The notes beneath the pieces are model-generated. The model worked only from the letters and a program-made list of their open reading frames with translations, had not been told where the DNA came from and did not search any database. DNA of 64,000 nucleotides from positions 1,984,001 through 2,048,000 of the forward strand of contig OZ007012.1 of the NCBI GenBank assembly GCA_963931435.1, written 5' to 3'. Numbering within the stretch: position 1 is the first letter of the stretch; each line of letters opens with the position of its first letter. This document shows positions 1 to 8,600 of the stretch, one piece after another. Made by a program: the position numbers and the translations under genes. Origin of the DNA: Coprousia sp963931435 (GTDB lineage: Bacteria; Actinomycetota; Coriobacteriia; Coriobacteriales; Coriobacteriaceae).

Positions 1-804
1 CTCCGAGGGCACGAGCCCGCACCACGAGGCGAACGACGGGGCGCTCGGGAAGCGGGAGGGGTCGCCCATCTCGCAGGCGAGCAGGAACGCGGTGGCGACG
101 TCGATGCCCTTCACGCACCTCAGCGCGTCGACGGTCGGCTTCCACTCGGGGCGGCCGGCCGACTCCGCGACCCTCGCCGCCAGGTCGTCGCGCGCCTCCT
201 CGCAGCGCCTCACGCAGTCGCGGTAGTGCTCGTAGGCGGCCGCGTCGTCGGACTCGTCGAACTCGATCGCGTCGGCCCACCTCCAGTAGGCGCGCGTCCA
301 GCTGCCCCGCCTGCGGCCGGCCGGGGTCGTCTCGTCGAAGACGTGCCCGTGGCGCAGCAGGAACTTCGACATCCGCTGCTTGGCCCGCTGCAGGTCGTCG
401 CGGGCGTCGGCGAGGGCGCGGGAGAGGTCCCGGGCGGCCTCGGTGCGCCCGTCGGGGACCCATACCTCGACGACGTTGCGGGTGGCGAGCAGGCGCGCGA
501 GGAACTCGGCGTCGCGGCGGTCGGTCTTGCGCCCCCGGTCGGCGGCGGGCCGCTGCATCTTGGAGACGGCCCCCACGCGGCAGTCGACGCCGAGAGCCCT
601 CAGGGCGCGGCAGAGGTGGAAGCCGGTGACGCCGGACTCGTAGACCGCCCTGGGGGACTCGAAGCCGAGCGCCCACTCTGCGACCGCTGCGGGGTCGCGG
701 CCGAACGAGGCGCGCTCGACCTCCCCGGTCATCGGGTTCAGGGCGCAGGCCTTTATGCTGCGGGCGTGGACGTCGAGGCCGACGGCTGTGACATAATCGG
801 ACAT
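1..804 (-). mobile_element. IS110-family transposase, 3' end cut by the window edge
   Basis: Open frame of 268 codons from ATG at 804 running off the left edge, so the C-terminus is missing. The N-terminus reads GLDVHARSIKAC with Asp10, the first acidic residue of the DEDD RuvC-like catalytic domain, followed by YESGVTGFHL and KTDRRDAEFLARLL. The last residues in view (VKGIDVATAFLLACEMGDP and CGLVPSE) are the start of the IS116/IS110/IS902 C-terminal domain, where the catalytic serine lies. A GAGGGAGGG Shine-Dalgarno precedes the start. IS110 elements excise and insert by recombination guided by a structured non-coding (bridge) RNA made from one end of the element. Completeness cannot be judged from this window. 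Confidence 0.93.
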
Positions 805-897
805 GGGGCCCTCCCTCTTCGCATGTGGCGCGCGGCCACGGTTGGTGGTACGACCATTGTCGCCCGACCCACGGAGCTGCGACAGGGGGAGGGCCCA
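804..897 (-). promoter_or_regulatory. Leader inverted repeat that covers the transposase ribosome binding site
   Basis: The plus-strand segment 804-817 (tggggccctccctc) is the complement of 885-897 (gggggagggccca) apart from one bulge and one mismatch. In the transposase transcript the downstream arm contains the GAGGGAGGG ribosome binding site and the start codon. A transcript that includes both arms could therefore hide the start. The roughly 210-nt non-coding stretch up to 1013 would also be where an IS110-group bridge RNA lies; that is inference. Confidence 0.45.
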
Positions 898-1013
898 ATG
901 TTCAGCTCATATCGTCTTGCGTCCGCGAGCGCACCCGACGCGAGACCGAGCCTGGATGGCGCCGGACGAACGTGTGAACGCAGCGTGTACGTGCAACGAA
1001 ACGGGCTGCGCTC

Positions 1014-1379
1014 CTAGAGCTTGGCCTGCGCGGCCGCCGGGATATCGTCCCAGGCGACCTCCTCCCAGTTCCTCACGCCGCGCAGGGCGAGCGTCTCCAA
1101 CTTGAGATAGGCCCCGTCGCGCAGCACGCGGCTCGTATCGAACCCGATGGTTCCGGTCTCTCCCGTCTGCGAGACGGCGGGTAGTTCGTAATGGTAGTCG
1201 AAGTCGTTGTTGTTCTCGGGCGCGTCCGTCACGCAGGCGTTGTCCACCTGCACGTACCAGACCTCGGGCGCCGTGAACACCTTCTCATAGCCCCATCTGA
1301 GGCCCACGGCCACCAACCCCAGGATGGCGACGGTCGCCACGATGGCCGCGGCGCGCCGTGCGCTGAATAGCTTCTGCAT
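1014..1379 (-). CDS. YxeA-like small secreted or membrane-anchored protein
   Basis: A 121-residue protein. ATG at 1379 is preceded by GAGGAGG, which is better than upstream alternatives. One hydrophobic segment (about residues 10-29) follows a basic N-terminus, then an extracellular domain beginning VWYVQVDN that contains DYHYELPAVSQTGETGTIGF. This pattern matches the YxeA/DUF1093 family of short proteins often found next to FtsX-type ABC exporters, as here: it lies directly downstream of the permease, 45 nt away, and is probably cotranscribed. The family's molecular role is unknown; an accessory or sensing role at the transporter is inference. Confidence 0.7.
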   Translation of the reverse strand: MQKLFSARRAAAIVATVAILGLVAVGLRWGYEKVFTAPEVWYVQVDNACVTDAPENNNDFDYHYELPAVSQTGETGTIGFDTSRVLRDGAYLKLETLALRGVRNWEEVAWDDIPAAAQAKL

Positions 1380-1424
1380 GCTGTCCTCCTCGCTCGATCC
1401 CCGATGCCTGACCACGTCGCCGCA

Positions 1425-3644
1425 TCAGGCCGTCACGCGCTCGCGCACGGCATCGCGCACGATCGCCTTGCTCATCACGTAGGTCACGCAGAAGTACCCG
1501 CCATAGGCCACCACGAAGATCGCGCCCGTGATGCCCACCGTGCCGCCGATCGTGAGCCCGCCGAACAGCGCCACGAGCTCGATGATCACGCTGAGCGCCA
1601 CGGCCGAGTGCGCGATGCCCATCACGAGCGGGAACAGGAAGAAGATCGTCTGCTGCACGAGCACCGAGCGCGCGATCTCGCCGGTTGAGGTGCCCAGCTC
1701 AGCCAGGATCCGGTAGTTGCGGCCGGCGTCGGCCACGCCCGAGAGCTGCTGGATGGTGAGGATCGCCGCGCACGCCACCACGAGCACGAATCCGATGTAG
1801 ATGGCCAGGTAGCTGATGAGGCCGTTCATCGAGTCGACGCTCTCGTAAGTCTCCAGACGCGTGGCCTCCATGCCCCAGCCGCCCACGACGGCGCCCGACG
1901 CATCGGTCGCCTCGGCGTAGTAGCGATCCTGGGTCACCACGCGCTCGGCCTCCTCATCGGTCACGCCGTCCGCGAAATCGACCATGAGGTAGCCGTTGTA
2001 GAGCGGCAGGTCGAGCGCGTCCACCAGATCGTCCGGCAGCACGGCGATGCCGCTGTTCATACCAAACATCGCGTTTTGGAACGTCGAGGCGTCGACCGGC
2101 ACCGCGTCCTGCACCGGTGCGAGCGCGCGCCCGCCGATCTCGAGCTCGATGCCCCGCTCCAGCACGGCGTCGTAGATCTTGTTGATGGAATCGCCCATGT
2201 CGGAGAGGATCGTGTAGCCATCCTCGCCCAGCTCGATCGGCTCAAGCCCGCGGAAGGCCAGGTAGCGGTTGTAGTCGCTCTCACGCATGACGCCGAGCCC
2301 GAGGGCGTTCTCCCCGGTGTCGTCGGAATCCGTCGTGCCGGCGGGGACCGGCATGTCCACCGCGGCCGCGAGCTCGCGCAGGCTCACCACGGGTTCCGCG
2401 CCGCCGACGGGCGTGGAATCGTACACGTCGACCTGCACCGAACCGCCGGCGATGGAAGCGAGTTCGTAGGGGTGCTCCTCGGGCGTGCCGGACGCAACGA
2501 CATCCTTCGCCGAGAGCGCCATGAGGTCGACCGGCTCGGTGGCCACGGCGTAGCGCACAGGCTCGGCATCCGCATCGGCGGCGACCGCGCTCGAGGCGTT
2601 CATCTCGTCCACCACCTGCTCGCTGAAGTACATGAACGTGCGCGTGTAGTCGAACGGCGTGCCGCGCTCCACGCTCGTGTTCATGGTGTCGGCGAGCGAC
2701 ATGCCCGTGGTGACCGCGGTGATCGCCAGAAAGAGGATCATCGAGATCACGGCCATGGAGAACGAGACCGTGTTGACCTTGGCGGCGAGCTGCCTGAGCG
2801 TCACCATGTTGAGGCCGCGCCAATAGAAGCCGCGCACGCCCTGGAGCGCCTTGAGCAGGAAGCCCGAGAGCCCGAAGAAGAACAGGATGGTGCCGACCAC
2901 GACGGTTGCCGTGGTGATGAGGAAGGCCGTCATACCCTCGGGCGAGCCGTCGTAGGGCAGGCCGTCGTTGAGCAGCCGCACGTAGGCGACCACGATCATC
3001 ACCAGGCCCACGATGAAGATCGCCGCGGAGACCCACGGGTTGCGCACGGAGATCGTCTCGTTCTTGCGCCCCGCGCTCATGAGGTCGATCACGCGGGCGC
3101 GCGCAACCACGCGCAGGTTGAAGACGAGCGTCACCAGAAAGATCGCCACGAGGCACCCCACCGTGGTCATGAAGGCGCCCAGCGAGAAGAAGAAGTGGAA
3201 GTCGGCGATCTGCGTCTTGAAGAGCGACGCCGTGAAGAACACCATGAGCTGCGAGAGCGCCAGCCCCAGCGCCACGCCCAGCACGAGCGCCGCGCCCGAG
3301 ACGAAAAGCGTCTCCAGCGCCATGATGCGCGCAACCTGCCCACGGCTCATGCCGAGCACCTGGTAGAGGCCGAATTCCTTCTTGCGCCGCTTCATGATGA
3401 AGTTGTTGGCGTACACCATGAGGAACCCCATCACGAACGCCAGGAACACGGTGAGGCCCGAGATGATCCTGCCCAGAAGGTCGCCCATGCCGGAGTTCTT
3501 GGATGCGACGCCAGCGAGGTCCACCTGGATCGAGATGGTGTTGAACGCGTAGAAGACGGTGACGGCGAGCGTGAGCGTGAGCAGGTAGACCAGGTAGTCC
3601 TTGCCCGCCCGACGCACGTTGCCCCAGGCGATCTTACAGAGCAT
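1425..3644 (-). CDS. ABC transporter permease, FtsX/BceB type
   Basis: About 739 residues. Transmembrane segments appear near residues 15-40 and 55-75, with more up to about residue 290, then a large extracellular domain (about residues 320-600) and three helices at the C-terminus. This is the BceB layout, in which the big loop binds a peptide antibiotic or lipid II-cycle intermediate. The motif KRRKKEFGLYQVLGMSRGQV after helix two is typical of FtsX-fold permeases. The gene overlaps the ATPase gene by about 11 nt. ATG 3644 (MLCKIAWG) is chosen; a GTG at 3659 would add five residues and neither has a strong ribosome site. BceAB exporters usually sit beside their own BceRS regulators; none is adjacent here. 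Confidence 0.85.
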   Translation of the reverse strand: MLCKIAWGNVRRAGKDYLVYLLTLTLAVTVFYAFNTISIQVDLAGVASKNSGMGDLLGRIISGLTVFLAFVMGFLMVYANNFIMKRRKKEFGLYQVLGMSRGQVARIMALETLFVSGAALVLGVALGLALSQLMVFFTASLFKTQIADFHFFFSLGAFMTTVGCLVAIFLVTLVFNLRVVARARVIDLMSAGRKNETISVRNPWVSAAIFIVGLVMIVVAYVRLLNDGLPYDGSPEGMTAFLITTATVVVGTILFFFGLSGFLLKALQGVRGFYWRGLNMVTLRQLAAKVNTVSFSMAVISMILFLAITAVTTGMSLADTMNTSVERGTPFDYTRTFMYFSEQVVDEMNASSAVAADADAEPVRYAVATEPVDLMALSAKDVVASGTPEEHPYELASIAGGSVQVDVYDSTPVGGAEPVVSLRELAAAVDMPVPAGTTDSDDTGENALGLGVMRESDYNRYLAFRGLEPIELGEDGYTILSDMGDSINKIYDAVLERGIELEIGGRALAPVQDAVPVDASTFQNAMFGMNSGIAVLPDDLVDALDLPLYNGYLMVDFADGVTDEEAERVVTQDRYYAEATDASGAVVGGWGMEATRLETYESVDSMNGLISYLAIYIGFVLVVACAAILTIQQLSGVADAGRNYRILAELGTSTGEIARSVLVQQTIFFLFPLVMGIAHSAVALSVIIELVALFGGLTIGGTVGITGAIFVVAYGGYFCVTYVMSKAIVRDAVRERVTA

Positions 3645-4410
3645 CGGACCCGTCACCACCCATCATGGCGACGACCTCCATGATGCGTTCGAAGAACTCC
3701 GCGCGCGTCGAGCCGCCGCGCCTCAGCTCGGTGAAAATGCGCCCGTCGCGGATGAAGAGCACGCGGTGGGTGTAGCTGGCCGCGAAGCTGTCGTGCGTCA
3801 CCATGAGCACCGTCGCCTGCGCCCGCTCGTTCATGGTCTCGAGGCTCTCCAGCAGAAGGCGCGCGTTCTTGGAGTCAAGCGCGCCCGTGGGCTCGTCGGC
3901 CATGATGACGGCGGGGTTGGTGACGAGCGCGCGGGCCGCGGCGACGCGCTGCTGCTGGCCGCCGGACATCTGGTAGGGGTACTTATCGAGGTTCTCGCGG
4001 ATGCCGAGGCGCCCGGCGACCTCGTCCACGCGCCGCAGGACCTCCTTGGCCGGCACGCGGCTGATGGTGAGCGGCAGCGCGATGTTCTCGCGCGCGGTGA
4101 GGGTGTCGAGCAGGTTGGAATCCTGGAAGATGAAGCCGAGCTGCTCGCGGCGGAAGCGCGCGAGCTTCTGGCTCTTCATACGGGTCACGTCGGCGCCGTT
4201 GATGACCACCTGCCCCGAGGTGACGGCGTCGATGGTCGACACGCAGTTGAGCAGCGTCGACTTGCCCGATCCCGAGGCACCCATGATGCCCAGGAAATCC
4301 CCCTTGTTCACGGTGAACGAGACGTCGTTGAGCGCGCGGGTCACGTTTGAGCGCGTGCCGTAGACCTTCTCGATGTGGCGCACTTCGAGCACCGGTTGGT
4401 TGTCCATCAT
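3634..4410 (-). CDS. ABC transporter ATP-binding protein, BceA/LolD type
   Basis: A 258-residue ATPase with every ABC motif: Walker A GASGSGKST, the Q-loop in FIFQDSNLLD, signature MSGGQQQR, Walker B VIMADEPTGALD and the switch histidine in MVTHD. The order and spacing are those of the MacB/LolD/BceA class, which works with FtsX-type permeases. ATG at 4410 follows GAGAGGACAG; a second ATG lies one codon further in. It is the first gene of the unit ATPase-permease-YxeA-like and overlaps the permease gene. The likely job is ATP-driven removal of an antimicrobial peptide or lipid-linked substrate from the membrane; the substrate cannot be read from sequence. Confidence 0.9.
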   Translation of the reverse strand: MMDNQPVLEVRHIEKVYGTRSNVTRALNDVSFTVNKGDFLGIMGASGSGKSTLLNCVSTIDAVTSGQVVINGADVTRMKSQKLARFRREQLGFIFQDSNLLDTLTARENIALPLTISRVPAKEVLRRVDEVAGRLGIRENLDKYPYQMSGGQQQRVAAARALVTNPAVIMADEPTGALDSKNARLLLESLETMNERAQATVLMVTHDSFAASYTHRVLFIRDGRIFTELRRGGSTRAEFFERIMEVVAMMGGDGSDAL

Positions 4411-4482
4411 CTGTCCTCTCTGTAGCAAGGTATTTGCCGGGCACCGCGGGCGCGTCCGCCCGATGCGGGCGGGCGCGGGGGG

Positions 4483-4671
4483 TCAGCGGTTCACTTGGAT
4501 CAGCATCCAGATCATGCCGATGGCGAGCAGCGCCATGACCACGAGCCAGAACACCATCTCGGCCGCCGACATGCCGACGCGCACGAGCGGGTTGCGCGAC
4601 GGGCGCGCCTCGGGTCCGATGCGATAGGGATCGGGCATGGTCTGGGGACCGTCCTGACGCGGATAAGCCAT
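4483..4671 (-). CDS. Small one-helix membrane protein, unknown function
   Basis: A 62-residue protein. ATG at 4671 lies 8 nt after an AGGAGG ribosome site; a GTG at 4680 is possible but too close to that site. The first half is polar (MAYPRQDGPQ) and residues about 38-58 form a single hydrophobic helix ending MIWMLIQVNR. It sits 72 nt upstream of the ABC ATPase gene on the same strand and may be cotranscribed with it. I recognise no family. The strong ribosome site and clean membrane segment are the reasons for calling it. Confidence 0.6.
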   Translation of the reverse strand: MAYPRQDGPQTMPDPYRIGPEARPSRNPLVRVGMSAAEMVFWLVVMALLAIGMIWMLIQVNR

Positions 4672-4783
4672 GTCCACCACCTCCTGACCCTATCATGGCA
4701 GGGGCCGCGAGGGGGCGCCATCGATTTGGCTTACAGGTGGGTTGCAGTTCTGTAAGGTAGGAAACGCCGAGGCAGGACCCCGA

Positions 4784-7327
4784 TCAGGAGCGCTTGGTGG
4801 CTCCAGGGGCGCGCCACGGCGCGAGGGACATGAGGGCGGCCGAGACAATGTCGCTCCCCGCCTCCGGCGCCATCACGTGCGCGTAGAGCGCCGCCACGTT
4901 GAGGAGCCCCGCATCGCAGGCGGCGACCACGACGCGCGCCGCCAGATCGACCATCGGCTCCGCAGGGGCCGCGGGCACGCCGGCGCGCTCGAGGGCCGCA
5001 CGTGCCGCGTCCTCCTCGGGCAGGCGCGTGCGACCCGCCTCCGCCATGAGCAGCCTGAGCTCCTCGGCCGCCGCCTCGTGCATCTGCGGATTGGGCAACG
5101 CGCGCAGGTAGCACGCCACGGCCGCGTCGATGTCTCCCAGGCGCCAGAGGGCGAACGCCAGGCGGTAGTAGGTATAGGTGAACGAGGCGGGCAGCACGTC
5201 GACGGCGAGCGAGCGCTTGAGCACCTCGGCCGCACGGGCCGCCTCGCCCTGCGCCATGAGCGCGCTGGCGAGCTCCACGTGGGCGCGCGCCGAGGTGGGC
5301 CCCAGCTCCAGCGCCTCGCGCGCGTAGGTGGCGCCGTGCGCGGCGTCATCGTTGTCGATGCAGAGGCGGGCGAGCATGACGCGCGCCTCGAACGCGGAAT
5401 CCGGCACGTATCGGTAGCGCGCCGCAGGATCGGGGTCGACCAGCGCCATCGCCAGGCGCGCCAGGTGGCTGCTGCAGTAGAGCGGGCGGCGCGCGGGCGC
5501 CTCCGGCGCGGGCGCCGCGGGGGCGGCCGGCGCGGGCGCCGCTGGGGCGCCCGGAGCGGGCTCGCCGTCGTCGATATCGGCCATGACCTCCATCACCGCC
5601 AGGAGGTCGGAGAGCTGCTGGGCCGCGGCGCGCTGGTCGGTGCGCGCCAGCTCGGCAGCGGCCTCCACGCGCGCGGCGAACGGATCGTCACCCAGGTGGA
5701 ACACGTCGAGCTCCGCCACCGTGTCGGCGTGCAGCAGGCCCGCGAGCGCAGGCGGCAGGCGGCGCGTGTCGCGCTCGACGGAGACGCTGCGCACCGGCTC
5801 GGGATCGAACGGACCCGTCTCGGGCAGGGGCGCGAGCCCGCACGCGTCATCGAGCGCAAGCTCGATATGGGCGGGCGCCAGAAGGTCGCGCAGCGCCGTG
5901 ACCCCCCAGGTGAGCGCGGGATCGGAGAGGGCGTCGGCGCGCAGGCGTTCGTGCAGCGCGGTCACGAACCCGGTGCGCCCGAGCGTCGCGGTGAGCACGG
6001 TGCGCGTGAGGGCGCGATCGGCGCACAGGCGCACGTCGGCGCGCAGCACGCCGGCGCCGGCGCCGAACAGCGCCGCGAAGAGCACCGCCGTGAGCCTGAG
6101 CGCATAGGCGCTCGCCGCGACCGCGGCATGGTCCGTGCATGCGGCGAGCCCGCCCGTCCCCAGGGCGCTCCCGGGCGCGGCGCGGCGCCACCGGGGCATG
6201 GCCTCGGCGACGGGCGCCCAGGCGACCACGGTCGCCGTGCCCTCCTCCGTGTTGACGGCGAATCGGTAGACCAGCCGATACGGCAGCACCAGATGCTCCA
6301 GGTGCGCGGCCAGGCGCGTACGCACATCCCATTCGCCGCCGCGCTGGGCCTCCACCCCGCGCAGGGCGAGCAGCGGGTTCTCCTTCCCGACCGTCGCCAG
6401 CAGGGCGGGGGCCTGTCGGGCGATGGAGCGCTGGATGCGCCAATCCTCGTCGGCGCAGCGCCCCTCGCTCGCCCCCGCGAGCGCGTCGAACCCCTGGTCG
6501 CGAGCCGCGCGGGCGATGAGCTCCAGCCGGTTGAGCGCGCCCTCCACGGCGACGAGCAGGCGCGCCTCGCCATCGTCCATGCGGGAGACGTCGCAGGAGA
6601 TCCAGAACAGCCCCGTCGCCCCGAGCCGGCGCAGGCCCACCTCGTGGCGGGCGGTCAGGCGCCGGAACGCCACAGGATCGACGTCGGAGAGGATGCGTGC
6701 CGCGTAGCGCTCGAACCCCGACGTCCGCACACCCCGTGCCACCTCGTCCACGAGGGCGTCGATGGCATCGGCGACCGGGACCTCCGTGAACCCATCCAGC
6801 ACCTCGCCCATGGTGCGCCCCGCCGCCCCCGTGCCGGCGGCGAGCCGTGGCAGGTAGCGGAACGCCAGATACGCGACGGCTAGAAACACCGTGTAGTCGA
6901 CGGCCGTCCCCGTGTAGGCCTCACCCAGGTCGCAGGCCGGATCCACGAACGCGTAGCCCGCTTGCGAGCGGGTGAACTCGCTCACCGTCCGCAGCTCGCC
7001 GGACGCCGTGCGCAGGCGCACGCAGCCCGCATCGGGCTTGTTGTCCCACAGCGCCAGCCGGATCGCGGGCTCGTCCGCAGGGGGCTCCGCCAGGTAGCCG
7101 TCGCACGCGTAGGCGTAGCCGCCGTCGCGCAGCCAGGCGACCACGCGCCCCGTGCGCTTGCCGGTGAACGAGATCAGGTATCCCAGGCTGCCCTCGGGCG
7201 CGGGGATGCCGGCGCCCCAGCACACCGCGAACCGCGCGTCGGCGGGCGTCAGCGGCAGCGGGGCCAGATGGCGCGCCTTGCACATGAGGGGAAGTCTCAC
7301 CTCGGATGTCGATGCCGTCTGCGCCAT
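4784..7327 (-). CDS. Large TPR-containing protein, function unrecognised
   Basis: An 847-residue protein; ATG at 7327 follows GGAGG at 7 nt. I do not recognise the N-terminal 580 residues. They are rich in Ala and Arg, show no signal peptide and no clear membrane helix, and contain scattered aromatic blocks (YLISFTGKRTGRVVAWLRDG). Residues about 584-614 are an Ala/Pro linker. The C-terminal 230 residues carry helical pairs that read as tetratricopeptide repeats (AREALELGPTSARAHVELAS; KRSLAVDVLPASFTYTYYRL; LGDIDAAVACYLRALPNP). It is transcribed alone with 100 nt or more on each side. TPRs suggest a scaffold for protein contacts; nothing more can be supported. Confidence 0.7.
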   Translation of the reverse strand: MAQTASTSEVRLPLMCKARHLAPLPLTPADARFAVCWGAGIPAPEGSLGYLISFTGKRTGRVVAWLRDGGYAYACDGYLAEPPADEPAIRLALWDNKPDAGCVRLRTASGELRTVSEFTRSQAGYAFVDPACDLGEAYTGTAVDYTVFLAVAYLAFRYLPRLAAGTGAAGRTMGEVLDGFTEVPVADAIDALVDEVARGVRTSGFERYAARILSDVDPVAFRRLTARHEVGLRRLGATGLFWISCDVSRMDDGEARLLVAVEGALNRLELIARAARDQGFDALAGASEGRCADEDWRIQRSIARQAPALLATVGKENPLLALRGVEAQRGGEWDVRTRLAAHLEHLVLPYRLVYRFAVNTEEGTATVVAWAPVAEAMPRWRRAAPGSALGTGGLAACTDHAAVAASAYALRLTAVLFAALFGAGAGVLRADVRLCADRALTRTVLTATLGRTGFVTALHERLRADALSDPALTWGVTALRDLLAPAHIELALDDACGLAPLPETGPFDPEPVRSVSVERDTRRLPPALAGLLHADTVAELDVFHLGDDPFAARVEAAAELARTDQRAAAQQLSDLLAVMEVMADIDDGEPAPGAPAAPAPAAPAAPAPEAPARRPLYCSSHLARLAMALVDPDPAARYRYVPDSAFEARVMLARLCIDNDDAAHGATYAREALELGPTSARAHVELASALMAQGEAARAAEVLKRSLAVDVLPASFTYTYYRLAFALWRLGDIDAAVACYLRALPNPQMHEAAAEELRLLMAEAGRTRLPEEDAARAALERAGVPAAPAEPMVDLAARVVVAACDAGLLNVAALYAHVMAPEAGSDIVSAALMSLAPWRAPGATKRS

Positions 7328-7691
7328 GCGAGCCCTCCTTCGCGGCGGTTGTGCTCCATCCATCTTACGTCACGCGGCGCCCTCTGCGGCACGGCAAGCG
7401 CGGCGCCCGCGCATCCGGCGGCGCATCCGGGGCGGGACCGGTGCCACTCACGCGGGGCGGCGCAGGACATCACGCCCGCCTCGCACGCGCATCTGCGGAG
7501 CAGCCACCAACGCCCCCGCCGCCGCATGCAAAACCGCCCGCAGGGCCTATCGAAGTCGAGCCACACGCGAGGCGGCGCCCTCCCCTTGCGCGGCGGGACC
7601 GATACCGGTATGGTTTCCCGCGGTGCAGGGCGGATGCGGGGCGACGGGCGCGCGGCGCCCCGAGCGGCATCGCGACGGCGAAGGGGGCCCG
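7328..7691. other. Divergent intergenic region with a palindrome (7598-7614)
   Basis: It separates the divergent TPR and MutT-Vsr genes. No gene is seen. The palindrome ATACCGGTAT at 7602-7611, flanked by ACC and GGT one base further out (7598-7614), lies about 80 nt upstream of the MutT-Vsr start and looks like a dimeric repressor site. No convincing sigma-70 hexamers are visible around it. Confidence 0.35.
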
Positions 7692-8600
7692 ATGAAGACG
7701 GTGCGCGTGGCAGCAGGCATCATCTGCTCCGATGACAACGACGCGGTCCTGGCCGTGCAGCGCGGCTACGGCCCCCTGAAGGGGCTCTGGGAGTTCCCGG
7801 GCGGCAAGGTTGAGCGCGGCGAGACCGCCGAGGACGCCTGCCGGCGCGAGATCGCCGAGGAGCTCGAGGTGCGCATCACCAACCTGCGCAGCTTCTACAC
7901 CGTCGAGTACGACTACCCCGATTTCCATCTCTCCATGGACTGCTTCCTCTGCTCGATCGACGAGGGCGAGCCCCGGCGCTCCGACCGCCAGCTCGACCTG
8001 CGCTGGATAGCGCGCACCACACTCGCCGACATCGCGTGGATGCCCGCCGACCGGGATCTGGTCGCCGCGCTCGCCGGAGCCCCGGACGCCGAGGCCGAGC
8101 AGGCGCTCATCAAGCGTCGCGCCGACAGCCGCCGCTCCATGCAGGGCAACAAGCGCAAGGACACCAAGCCCGAGCTGCTCGTGCGCCAGCGCCTGCGCGC
8201 AGCGGGCCTCACGGGCTACCGCCTCCAGTGGAAGAAGGCCCCGGGCCGTCCCGACATCGCCTTCCCCGGACGCAAGATCGCCATCTTCGTCAACGGGTGC
8301 TTCTGGCATCGCTGTCCGCACTGCCACCCCGCGACGCCCAAGCGCAACACCGCGTTCTGGGAGGCCAAGTTCCAGCGCAACGTCGAGCGCGACGAGCGCG
8401 CCCGGCGCGCGCTCGAGGAGGCGGGCTGGACGCCCATCACCATCTGGGAGTGCGAGCTCAAGCGCGACCGCATCGACGAGACCATGGAGCGCGTCATCGC
8501 CCAGGTGCGCGCCGCCGCGCCCGCACGCCCGCGATCCGTGCCCGCCCGCCCCCGTTCCCAAGCCACCGGGACCGAGGCGCCTGAGCCGGATGCGGAGTAG
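7692..8600 (+). CDS. MutT (Nudix) - Vsr endonuclease fusion
   Basis: A 302-residue protein with two repair domains in one frame. Residues 1-130 are a MutT-type Nudix hydrolase: the Nudix box runs G38 to V60 with REIAEELEV, after GLWEFPGGKVERGE. Such domains cleave oxidised dNTPs. Residues about 145-262 are a Vsr very-short-patch endonuclease: KRKDTKPELLVRQRLRAAGL, then PGRPD with the metal-binding Asp188, FVNGCFWH with His206, and NVERDERARR...GW...IWECEL. Vsr nicks the T of T:G mismatches that arise from deaminated 5-methylcytosine. The C-terminal 40 residues are a Pro/Arg-rich tail. ATG 7692 follows AAGGGGG. No cytosine methylase gene is in the window, although vsr is commonly linked to one. 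Confidence 0.9.
   Translation: MKTVRVAAGIICSDDNDAVLAVQRGYGPLKGLWEFPGGKVERGETAEDACRREIAEELEVRITNLRSFYTVEYDYPDFHLSMDCFLCSIDEGEPRRSDRQLDLRWIARTTLADIAWMPADRDLVAALAGAPDAEAEQALIKRRADSRRSMQGNKRKDTKPELLVRQRLRAAGLTGYRLQWKKAPGRPDIAFPGRKIAIFVNGCFWHRCPHCHPATPKRNTAFWEAKFQRNVERDERARRALEEAGWTPITIWECELKRDRIDETMERVIAQVRAAAPARPRSVPARPRSQATGTEAPEPDAE

Noticed and set aside
4742..6883. 713-codon open frame on the plus strand
   Set aside because: Antisense to the TPR protein; Arg/Gly-rich shadow with no ribosome site.
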